Part shown: in pieces, positions 24,668-31,413 of the stretch
Numbering within the stretch: the first letter of the stretch is position 1
Layout of the letters: each line of letters opens with the position of its first letter
Assembly: GCA_021372575.1 (NCBI GenBank)
Contig: JAJFUE010000060.1
Span: forward strand, 45,997-109,996
Origin: a bacterium
GTDB lineage: Bacteria > Sumerlaeota > Sumerlaeia > MVZB01
Reading direction: 5' to 3'
DNA length: 64,000 nucleotides
Program-made: the position numbers and the translations under genes
The notes under the pieces: model-generated
Database searches by the model: none
Told to the model about the DNA's origin: nothing
The model's input: only the letters and a program-made list of their open reading frames with translations

Positions 24668-25732
24668 GTGGCTGAGCGCAAAATTTGTTTCGGAATCCTG
24701 GGCGCGGGGCTCATCGCGCCGTTTCATGCGAAGGGAATCCTGGCGGCCAACGGCATTCTTGCCGGTTTCGCCGACCGCCTCGAGGATCGGGCCGCCAAGC
24801 TGGCCGCGGAATTCAACTGCAAGTCGTGGGGATCGCTTGAGGCGATGCTGGAGGACCCGCAAATCGACGTGGTCAACATCACGACGCCCAATCACGTTCA
24901 TGCCCCGGTGGCGATTGCGGCGGCCAAGGCCGGCAAGCACGTCCTGTGCGAAAAGCCGCCGGCGATGAAGCTCGCCGACGTCGATGCGATGATGGCCGCG
25001 GCCAACGAGACCGGCGTCAAGCTCGCCATCGTGCTCAACTGCCGCACCAAGGCCCCCATCGTGGCCATGCGCAAGGCGCTCGATGAAGGCCGCTTCGGCA
25101 AGATCTACCAGGTCGATGCGATCATGAAGTGGTGGCGCACGACCGAGTATTACCTCGGCGACGCGTGGCGCCAGCGCAAGGATAGCGGCGCCGGCGCGAC
25201 CATCCAGCAGGGCTTCCATTACATCGACCTCATGCAGTATCTCGGCGGGCGCATCGTTTCGGTCGATTCGCGCATGGGCAACCTCGCCCACCAGCAGGTG
25301 GCGATCGACGACACCGTGCGCTCATTCGTCGAATTCGAAAACGGCGCGGTCGGCTCGTTCATCGGCTCGACGGCGCTGTGGCCGGGCCAGGACATCCGCA
25401 TCGAGATCAGCGGCGAAAACGGGACCGCGGTGATGATCGGCGAGCGGATGGCCGTCTGGAAATTCCGCGACGAGCGCCCCGAGGACGAGGCGATCCGCCA
25501 GCTCGGCATCGACAGCGGCCCGACCGGCGCCACCGGCCAGGCCGACTTCGGATTCGTCAGCCACCAGATGATCATCGAGGATTTCACGCGCGCGATCCTC
25601 GCCGGCGGCGACCCGGTCGCCCCGGCCCCGAGCGCCCGCCACACGCTCGAAGTCTGCCTGGCGATGTACAAATCGGCAAAAGAAGGCGGCCCCATCAAGC
25701 TGCCGCTGATGGATGACTCGGGCATCTTCTAA
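24668..25732 (+). CDS. Gfo/Idh/MocA-family oxidoreductase 2
   Basis: A 354-residue paralog of the preceding gene with the same motifs: G-I-L-G-A-G-L-I-A, E-K-P-P-A-M and G-F-H-Y-I-D-L. The two also share long identical segments such as A-I-M-K-W-W-R-T and L-G-D-A-W-R-Q. The GTG at 24668 preceded by GGGGGG is the likely start; an upstream ATG would only add repeat-encoded residues (S-S-F-I-I-H-H-S-S-F). Two copies side by side suggest related substrates or successive steps in one pathway (inference). Confidence 0.9.
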   Translation: MAERKICFGILGAGLIAPFHAKGILAANGILAGFADRLEDRAAKLAAEFNCKSWGSLEAMLEDPQIDVVNITTPNHVHAPVAIAAAKAGKHVLCEKPPAMKLADVDAMMAAANETGVKLAIVLNCRTKAPIVAMRKALDEGRFGKIYQVDAIMKWWRTTEYYLGDAWRQRKDSGAGATIQQGFHYIDLMQYLGGRIVSVDSRMGNLAHQQVAIDDTVRSFVEFENGAVGSFIGSTALWPGQDIRIEISGENGTAVMIGERMAVWKFRDERPEDEAIRQLGIDSGPTGATGQADFGFVSHQMIIEDFTRAILAGGDPVAPAPSARHTLEVCLAMYKSAKEGGPIKLPLMDDSGIF

Positions 25733-25737
25733 CCGTT

Positions 25738-25765
25738 CGTGCTTGTAATCGTAATCGTAATCGAA
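25738..25765 (+). repeat. Hexamer array, copy 6
   Basis: One GTGCTT unit and three GTAATC units starting right after the stop of the second oxidoreductase gene. Confidence 0.75.
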
Positions 25766-25800
25766 TCCCCGGCAAGCCCCACCGCCTGCCGGGGATTTTC
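25764..25800 (+). terminator. Rho-independent terminator after oxidoreductase 2
   Basis: AATCCCCGGCA and TGCCGGGGATT form an 11-base G+C-rich stem followed by TTTC. It is directly joined to the end of hexamer copy 6. Confidence 0.6.
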
Positions 25801-25852
25801 TACCCCAACGCCCTCGGCCCCTTTGAAAATGGTGCCCCATCAGTCCCGTAGT

Positions 25853-26050
25853 GTCGTGCCTCACAAGTGGAGTCGATGATGTTTTTGAACCACGAAGTGG
25901 TTCGATCCCATAGCCGGGGGTTGGTTTGGCGAGCATGCGAGCCGAACCTACCCCCGGACACATGCGCCGAAGTTTCAGAACCGGTTTACCGGTTCGATCA
26001 TCATCGCGCATCCGACAATGATGATCTGCAATCAGCGTGCGACACTACAA
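25853..26050. repeat. 195-base element with inverted ends
   Basis: GTAGTGTCGTGC near 25856 and GTGCGACACTAC near 26037 are inverted ends. Inside lies a palindrome around GCCGGGGGTTGG ... CCTACCCCCGG. Both ends are flanked by CCCATCAGTCCC-like sequence. It looks like a small non-autonomous element, but only one copy is in the window. Confidence 0.4.
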
Positions 26051-26150
26051 TAGCTCCCATCAGTCCCATCAGTCCCATAACTCCCACCATTTTTTTAATT
26101 ATTTTTAAAAATTAAGTTTCCTAAGGGCCATAAGGGTCGCTAAGGGAATC
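26051..26150. repeat. Two nonamer arrays
   Basis: CAGTCCCAT units at 26051-26092 and TAAGGGTCG-like units (CTAAGGGCC, ATAAGGGTC, GCTAAGGGA) at 26119-26150, separated by an A+T-rich stretch. Confidence 0.65.
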
Positions 26151-26218
26151 AACTTTTTCAAGCTTTTCGGTTTATCATTCCCGCGTCAGGTCGAAGCGTC
26201 AGTTGGCCGCTTCGCAAT

Positions 26219-26340
<122 letters not shown>

Positions 26341-26931
26341 ATGCCCGAAGCCGCCGCCACCCTCCCCACGCTCAACGCCTGCTGCGATATTGCAGAGCGC
26401 ATTCTTCATCATGGCTTCCAGCAGCTCGAGACCTCACCCACCACTTGGAACGCCCTCGATCTTGCCGTCGATATCCTTGCGCGCGTCACCGCCGTCCGCA
26501 AATCGCTCATCCATCTTTCCGAACGCACTTCGCCCAAACAGGTAGGTCGGGTCTCCGACCCGACTCCGACACCGTCCGCAACAGATACTCATTCCAATTC
26601 GCCTGCTCCCGAATCGCCCGAGGATGCAGTAGCCCGAGCGTCAGCGAGGGACAACCTCCCCGCCTCCTCGTCAAATGATTCCGATACACCTCGGACCTCA
26701 TCCATCTCGGCCATCCCGGAGACTCGCGCGATCGCCAGCATCCCCGCGATGCCCCTTGACCGCATCGCGCCCGCGCTCAACCGTATCATGACCGATCTCG
26801 CCGAATTACCCTGTGAGCCCTGTTCTCCTGACCCGCAACCTTCATCTCCCGATCAAGGAGCCTGGGAACGCCGCTCTCCTGAGCGGCAATCCGCCTCATC
26901 GCCCGAACCTTCCCCACTCGACTCCAGCTGA
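26341..26931 (+). CDS. Small hypothetical protein carrying dispersed repeats
   Basis: A 196-residue ORF. Residues 1-65 look like real protein: helical, with D-I-A-E-R-I-L-H-H-G-F-Q-Q-L and A-L-D-L-A-V-D-I-L-A-R-V. After that, two dispersed DNA repeats are read in frame: the GTCGGGTC palindrome (26542-26566, residues about 68-76) and GTAGCCCGAGCGTCAGCGAG (26630-26653, about 97-105). The rest is Pro/Ser-rich, low-complexity. The ATG directly follows a nonamer array with no ribosome binding site. It may be a decaying gene of phage or regulatory origin; function unknown. Confidence 0.4.
   Translation: MPEAAATLPTLNACCDIAERILHHGFQQLETSPTTWNALDLAVDILARVTAVRKSLIHLSERTSPKQVGRVSDPTPTPSATDTHSNSPAPESPEDAVARASARDNLPASSSNDSDTPRTSSISAIPETRAIASIPAMPLDRIAPALNRIMTDLAELPCEPCSPDPQPSSPDQGAWERRSPERQSASSPEPSPLDSS
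26542..26653 (+). repeat. Two dispersed palindromes inside an ORF
   Basis: GTAGGTCGGGTCTCCGACCC at 26542 onward and GTAGCCCGAGCGTCAGCGAG at 26630 onward. Each matches intergenic copies elsewhere in the window (566 and 5339). Confidence 0.75.
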
Positions 26932-27110
26932 AAAACCACTCCGCCCTCTTACCGCCGTCCCTCACCCCCATTGAATCCACCTTCCCGTCTTCCCCTCAAT
27001 GCTGCCTCTCGCGGCCCGCTTTCTGCTGTACAACGACCACCTCGTCCACCCACCAAATTTCAGTTGCAATCGGCCGCCTGTTTGTTTATGTATTAACAAA
27101 AGGTGCGGCC

Positions 27111-28328
27111 ATGCAGAACATTATTATCGCCAAACCGTACACGTTCATCCCGCCGAGGCGTGGCAACTTCTGGCCGGCCGTGCTGCGGCCGATCGTGCCG
27201 TGGATGCTGCGCAAGTCCTACGGCGTCGAGACCGTCGAGCTGCGCGGGCTGGAGCGGCTGCGCGCCTCCGCCCAGGCCGGCCACGGCATCATGCTGGCGC
27301 CCAACCATTGCCGGCCGTGCGATCCTTTTATTGTTTACCGGCTGGGCCAGGCCATCGGCCGCAACGTGCACATCCTCGCGAGCTGGCACCTGTTCAGGCA
27401 GAACCGGCTGCAGTCGTTCCTGCTGCCGCGGGCCGGGGCGTTCAGCATTTATCGCGAGGGCACGGACCGCGAGGCGCTCAAGTGCGCCGTGCAGATCCTC
27501 GTCGAGGCCCGCCGCCCGCTGGTCGTTTTCCCGGAGGGCGTGATCTCGCGCCACAACGACCGGTTGAACCACCTGATGGAGGGGACGGCGCTCATGTCGC
27601 GCAGCGCGGCCAAACAGCGCGCCGCCGCCCAGCCCGCGGGGCGCGTCGTGATCCACCCGGTCGCCATCCGATACCTGTTCGAGGGCAACGTCGAGGCGGC
27701 GGCCCGGCCGATGCTCGAGAACATCGAGCACCGGCTCACATGGCGGTCGCAAAACGAGCTGCCGCTCGCGGAGCGCATCTATAAGGTGGGCTCGGCGCTG
27801 CTGGCGCTCAAGGAGATCGAATACTTCGGCGCGCCGCGCGAGGGCGACATCGCCGCGCGCACGCAAGGGCTGATTCATCGCTTGTTAGGTCCTCTGGAGG
27901 ACGAGTGGCTCAAGGGCGCGCACGAGGGCGACGTGGTGACGCGCGTCAAGAAGCTGCGCTCCGCCATCCTGCCCGACCTCGTGAGCGGCGAGGTGGCCGA
28001 GGCCGAGCGCGAGCGGCGCTGGCGGCAGCTCGCCGACTTGTATCTCGCCCAGCAGGTGGCCCTCTATCCGGCCGGTTACTTCCTGCCGGCGCCCACGCCC
28101 GAGCGCATCATCGAAACCGTGGAGCGCTTCGAGGAGGACATGACCGACGAGGTGCGCACGCTGCGGCCGTTCCGCGCGCTCGTCGATGTCGGCGAGGCGA
28201 TCGAGGTCAGCCCCGAGCGCACGCGCGGCGGCGACGGCGATCCCCTGATGAACACGGTGCGCGAGCGGCTGGAATCCATGCTGGCGGCCTCGCTGGCCGA
28301 ACGCCGGGAAGGGGCGGTATTGAAATGA
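27111..28328 (+). CDS. PlsC-like phospholipid acyltransferase
   Basis: A 405-residue protein of the glycerolipid acyltransferase (1-acyl-glycerol-3-phosphate acyltransferase) superfamily. The catalytic N-H-C-R-P-C-D (NHx4D) is at residues 65-71 and the acceptor-binding F-P-E-G at 140-143. The family domain covers the first 240 residues; the 165-residue C-terminal extension is helical and not recognised. AAAGG lies before the ATG. The stop overlaps the start of the next gene (ATGA), so the two are translationally coupled and probably act in one membrane-lipid pathway. Confidence 0.87.
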   Translation: MQNIIIAKPYTFIPPRRGNFWPAVLRPIVPWMLRKSYGVETVELRGLERLRASAQAGHGIMLAPNHCRPCDPFIVYRLGQAIGRNVHILASWHLFRQNRLQSFLLPRAGAFSIYREGTDREALKCAVQILVEARRPLVVFPEGVISRHNDRLNHLMEGTALMSRSAAKQRAAAQPAGRVVIHPVAIRYLFEGNVEAAARPMLENIEHRLTWRSQNELPLAERIYKVGSALLALKEIEYFGAPREGDIAARTQGLIHRLLGPLEDEWLKGAHEGDVVTRVKKLRSAILPDLVSGEVAEAERERRWRQLADLYLAQQVALYPAGYFLPAPTPERIIETVERFEEDMTDEVRTLRPFRALVDVGEAIEVSPERTRGGDGDPLMNTVRERLESMLAASLAERREGAVLK

Positions 28329-28969
28329 GTGCAATCCAAATCGGGATGCGGATCGGTTTCATTGGCGCCGGCCTGGTGCTGTGGTTCTGGACGCAGAAAC
28401 TGATCGGCGCCAAATCCGCCCCCTGCGACGGCGTCGGCGACCGCGTGCACGAGTGGACCGCGCCGTTGCACAAGTGGCTGTTCGATCGCCCCCGCACGGC
28501 CAACCTGTTGCTCATCGCCAGCTCGGGCGGGATCGATCTGTTCGGCATTTACCTGATCGCGGCGTCGGTGTTCGGGCCCACGCTGCGGCCGTTCATCGGG
28601 TTGTTGCTGCTGTTCGTATTGCGCCAGGCGTGCCAGGGGATCTGCACGCTGCCCGAGCCGCGCGGCATGATCTGGCGCGATCCCGGCGTGCCGTCGCTGC
28701 TGGTTACGTACGGCGTCGGCAACGACTTCTTTTTCTCGGGCCACACCTCGATCGCCGTGCTGGGCGCGATCGAAATCGCGTATCTCGGCTTGCCATGGCT
28801 GGCGGCCGTCGCGGCCGTCGTCGCGCTGCTGGAAATCTCGACCGTGCTCATCCTGCGAGCGCACTACACGATGGACATCTTCGCCGCCATCTGCGCGGCC
28901 GTCTGCTGCGAAGCCTTCGCCACCCGCGCCGCCCCCTTCATCGACGCCGCGCTGAAATCGTTGATCTGA
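28325..28969 (+). CDS. Sphingomyelin-synthase-like PAP2 membrane protein
   Basis: A 214-residue protein with five or six membrane segments. S-G-H-T at 138-141 (D-F-F-F-S-G-H-T) and A-H-Y-T-M-D with His180 and Asp184 match the His-His-Asp triad of the sphingomyelin synthase/PAP2_C group, which moves or removes a phospho-head-group on membrane lipids. It overlaps the acyltransferase gene by four bases. Whether it makes a phosphosphingolipid, exchanges head groups or is a phosphatase cannot be told from the sequence. Confidence 0.75.
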   Translation: MSAIQIGMRIGFIGAGLVLWFWTQKLIGAKSAPCDGVGDRVHEWTAPLHKWLFDRPRTANLLLIASSGGIDLFGIYLIAASVFGPTLRPFIGLLLLFVLRQACQGICTLPEPRGMIWRDPGVPSLLVTYGVGNDFFFSGHTSIAVLGAIEIAYLGLPWLAAVAAVVALLEISTVLILRAHYTMDIFAAICAAVCCEAFATRAAPFIDAALKSLI

Positions 28970-29070
28970 AGCCAGTCGTCCCGCGTCATCCAAAACTCAT
29001 CTTTTCCCGACTGTTGCTGTATGATCAAAACATCGGGTTGTTAAAATCTTTTTGCGACGGAGGCCGAACG

Positions 29071-29544
29071 ATGAAAGGGAATGAGGGCGTGATCAAGAAG
29101 CTTAATGAGCTGCTGGCCGAGGAGCTGACCGCGATCAACCAGTACATGGTCCACAGCGAGATGTGCGAGAACTGGAAGTATGAAAAGCTGCACAAGGCGA
29201 TCGAGAAGCGCGCGTTCAAGGAAATGAAGCACGCCGAACAGCTCATCGAGCGCATTCTCTTTCTGGACGGCCGTCCGATCGTCAGCAAGCTGGATGCGAT
29301 CAAGATCGGCGAGGAGGTCGAGGCGCAGATCAAGAATGACCTCAAGCTCGAGGAGGGGGCCGACAAGATGTACAACGAGGCGATCAAGCTCGCGGCCGAA
29401 GCCGGCGACAACGCCACCCGCGACCTGCTGACCGAAATCCTCAAGGACGAGGAAGGCCACATCGACGAACTCGAGGGACACTTGAGCCAGATCCAGCAGA
29501 TGGGCCTCCAGAACTTCCTGTCGGCGCAGGTGGGGGAAGAATAG
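29071..29544 (+). CDS. bfr: Bacterioferritin
   Basis: An iron-storage 24-mer subunit, 157 residues. All ferroxidase ligands are at the canonical positions: Glu18, Glu51, His54, Glu94, Glu127 and His130. Met52, the axial haem ligand between subunits, is also present. GGAGG lies eight bases before the ATG. It follows the lipid genes by 100 bases but probably has its own promoter. A nonamer array begins shortly after its stop codon. Confidence 0.95.
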   Translation: MKGNEGVIKKLNELLAEELTAINQYMVHSEMCENWKYEKLHKAIEKRAFKEMKHAEQLIERILFLDGRPIVSKLDAIKIGEEVEAQIKNDLKLEEGADKMYNEAIKLAAEAGDNATRDLLTEILKDEEGHIDELEGHLSQIQQMGLQNFLSAQVGEE

Positions 29545-29554
29545 AAGAATAAAA

Positions 29555-29618
29555 CATGGGTCTTATGAGTCCTATGGGTCCAATGGGTCTTATGGGGCGT
29601 GTGGGGCTTATGGGACTC
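29555..29618. repeat. Nonamer array TATGGGTCC
   Basis: About seven degenerate units (TATGGGTCT, TATGAGTCC, TATGGGTCC, AATGGGTCT, TATGGGGCG ...) starting 11 bases after the bfr stop. Confidence 0.85.
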
Positions 29619-29777
29619 TGAGGCCAGAATGCGATTGTTAACAAATAACCTGTCGCCGAAATCCTTTGTTTGTTATTCACTAATTATTCGGGTGGGATTT
29701 TGATTAAGTGATTTCCGGGCTTCGCCGGCGCGCAGCCTGGTGAGATCGGCATGCCTGAAAAGAATTAGGAGCCCGCC

Positions 29778-31253
29778 ATGAAACCCCCGGTTTTTTGCGG
29801 ATTATTCCTTGTGGTTTTCAGCATGATCACGCCGGCGTGGGCGAGAGTTATTTACGTCAACGCCAGTGCCAAGGGCCTTGATGACGGCTTGTCGTGGCCG
29901 AACGCCTTTCAAGACATGCAAAAGGGGCTGGCGGCGGCGGAGGACGGCGACGAAATCTGGGTCGCCGCCGGGACTTACAAGACGACAGCCGGGACCGATC
30001 GAACAATCTCTTTCAGGCTGGTTGCCAACGTGGCGATTTATGGCGGGTTTGCTGGCACCGAAACAAATCGTTTTCAACGCAATTGGGAAACCCATCCAGT
30101 GATTCTGAGTGGCGACATCGGTCTGAAGGGGGATAATTCGGATAACTCCTACCACGTGGTTGTCGCTGCGAGTCGAGCCACGCTGGATGGCTTCACGATT
30201 CGCGATGGGAACGCTGCGGATACCTTAACTTATCCGTGGAGCTTGGGTGCAGGGATGTTTTGTGAATCCGCGGAATCGTTGACATTGACTCATTGTAATT
30301 TCAGAGACAATGAAGCAGCGGACGGCGGCGGCTTATACAGCTACAGAAGCTCGTTGACCGTGAGGTATTGCACGTTCAGCGGCAATTCATCATCCAACAG
30401 CCAAGGTGGGGGTATGTATAATTGGTCTGGTTCTTTGTATTTGAGCCACTGCCTGTTCGTCGGCAATACGGCGTTGGGATGGTATTTCGGTTGCGGCGGT
30501 GGAATGTATAACATCGGCATGACGATGACGATTTTAAATTCCACGTTCACCGGCAATACGGCAAGATCGGCCGGCGGAGGAATGTATTGCTATAGTACCT
30601 TGTTCACGATGAAAGATTGTGTTCTCAGCGATAATTTAGCGGTCGGGACTGGAGGCTACGGCGGGGGATTAGCCAGCAGGAGAAACTTGCCGAGTCTGGT
30701 CAACTGTGTATTCAGTGGGAATGAGGCGTCTCGTGGCGGTGGGATCAATAGCGATTGGGATTATCCTTCAGATTTGAAGAATTGCACATTTATCCACAAT
30801 TTAGCGACTTTTTGGGGCGGTGGATTGTACTATGAGAATGGAGCCTCTGCCACTGTCACAAATTGCATTCTGTGGGACAATACTGCCACAACCGCACCGG
30901 AGATACGCATTGCCAGCGGTGCTTCACTGGCCGTCAAATATAGTGACATCAAAGGAAGCCGTGGAAGCGGCGCGCAGTGGAATACGGATTTCGGCGCCGA
31001 CCTTGGCGGCAACATCGAGGCCGCGCCGCTCTTCGTGCATGAGATGGATCCCGACGGGCCGGATGATATCTGGCGGACAATCGATGACGGCTTGAGATTG
31101 CAGGCAGGCTCGAAGTGCGTGAATGCGGGAACGGCATACCTCGCGCCTGAAAAGGACATTCTGGGGATTCCCCGCAAGAATGGGCCGGACATGGGGGCGT
31201 ACGAAGCCGAGGGGACGAAGAACGGCGCGCGGGGGTGGATATGGTATCGGTGA
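29778..31253 (+). CDS. Exported right-handed beta-helix protein with shared C-terminal tail
   Basis: A 491-residue protein with a signal peptide ending P-A-W-A. V-I-Y-V-N-A-S-A-K-G-x-D-D-G-x-S-W-x-N-A-F follows, the usual start of parallel beta-helix (pectate-lyase-like) proteins. Repeats of the kind C-x-F-x-x-N-x-A-x-x-G-G-G-x-x (polymorphic outer membrane/Chlam_PMP type) occur from about residue 170 to 370. A D-I-L-G-x-P-R ... D-M-G-A-Y-E segment, typical of these proteins, is near the end. The last residues N-G-A-R-G-W-I-W-Y-R match the tails of the Kelch and delta-60 proteins. The gene is visibly richer in A+T than its neighbours. Confidence 0.85.
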   Translation: MKPPVFCGLFLVVFSMITPAWARVIYVNASAKGLDDGLSWPNAFQDMQKGLAAAEDGDEIWVAAGTYKTTAGTDRTISFRLVANVAIYGGFAGTETNRFQRNWETHPVILSGDIGLKGDNSDNSYHVVVAASRATLDGFTIRDGNAADTLTYPWSLGAGMFCESAESLTLTHCNFRDNEAADGGGLYSYRSSLTVRYCTFSGNSSSNSQGGGMYNWSGSLYLSHCLFVGNTALGWYFGCGGGMYNIGMTMTILNSTFTGNTARSAGGGMYCYSTLFTMKDCVLSDNLAVGTGGYGGGLASRRNLPSLVNCVFSGNEASRGGGINSDWDYPSDLKNCTFIHNLATFWGGGLYYENGASATVTNCILWDNTATTAPEIRIASGASLAVKYSDIKGSRGSGAQWNTDFGADLGGNIEAAPLFVHEMDPDGPDDIWRTIDDGLRLQAGSKCVNAGTAYLAPEKDILGIPRKNGPDMGAYEAEGTKNGARGWIWYR

Positions 31254-31278
31254 GAGTCACTTAATCGATTTGGTTTCT

Positions 31279-31306
31279 CATGCCGCTTCGGGCCGAAGCG
31301 GCCTAC
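31279..31306. repeat. REP-like palindrome
   Basis: CATGCCGCTTCGG-GCCGAAGCGGCC followed by TACTGAC, in the family described at 5218. It lies 25 bases after the beta-helix gene. Confidence 0.75.
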
Positions 31307-31413
31307 TGACAATTGGCCTACTGACTTTACTCCCCACGATTTGTTGTGTTAAATAAGACTGGGTTCAATGATTCAGGTCGGGTGGGGATTTTTGTTGGAC
31401 GGGGGTTGTGGGC

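Noticed and set aside
25867..26115. 82-codon ORF between the oxidoreductases and the lipid genes
   Set aside because: It crosses several repeats and has no protein-like composition or ribosome binding site.
29071..29544. Ferritin or DPS instead of bacterioferritin
   Set aside because: Met52 haem ligand and all six ferroxidase ligands sit at bacterioferritin positions; DPS proteins lack this four-helix ligand pattern.
31215..31253. PEP-CTERM or LPXTG sorting signal at the end of the exported repeat proteins
   Set aside because: No P-E-P or L-P-x-T-G, no C-terminal membrane helix and no basic end cluster; only the short W-x-x-Y tail is shared.
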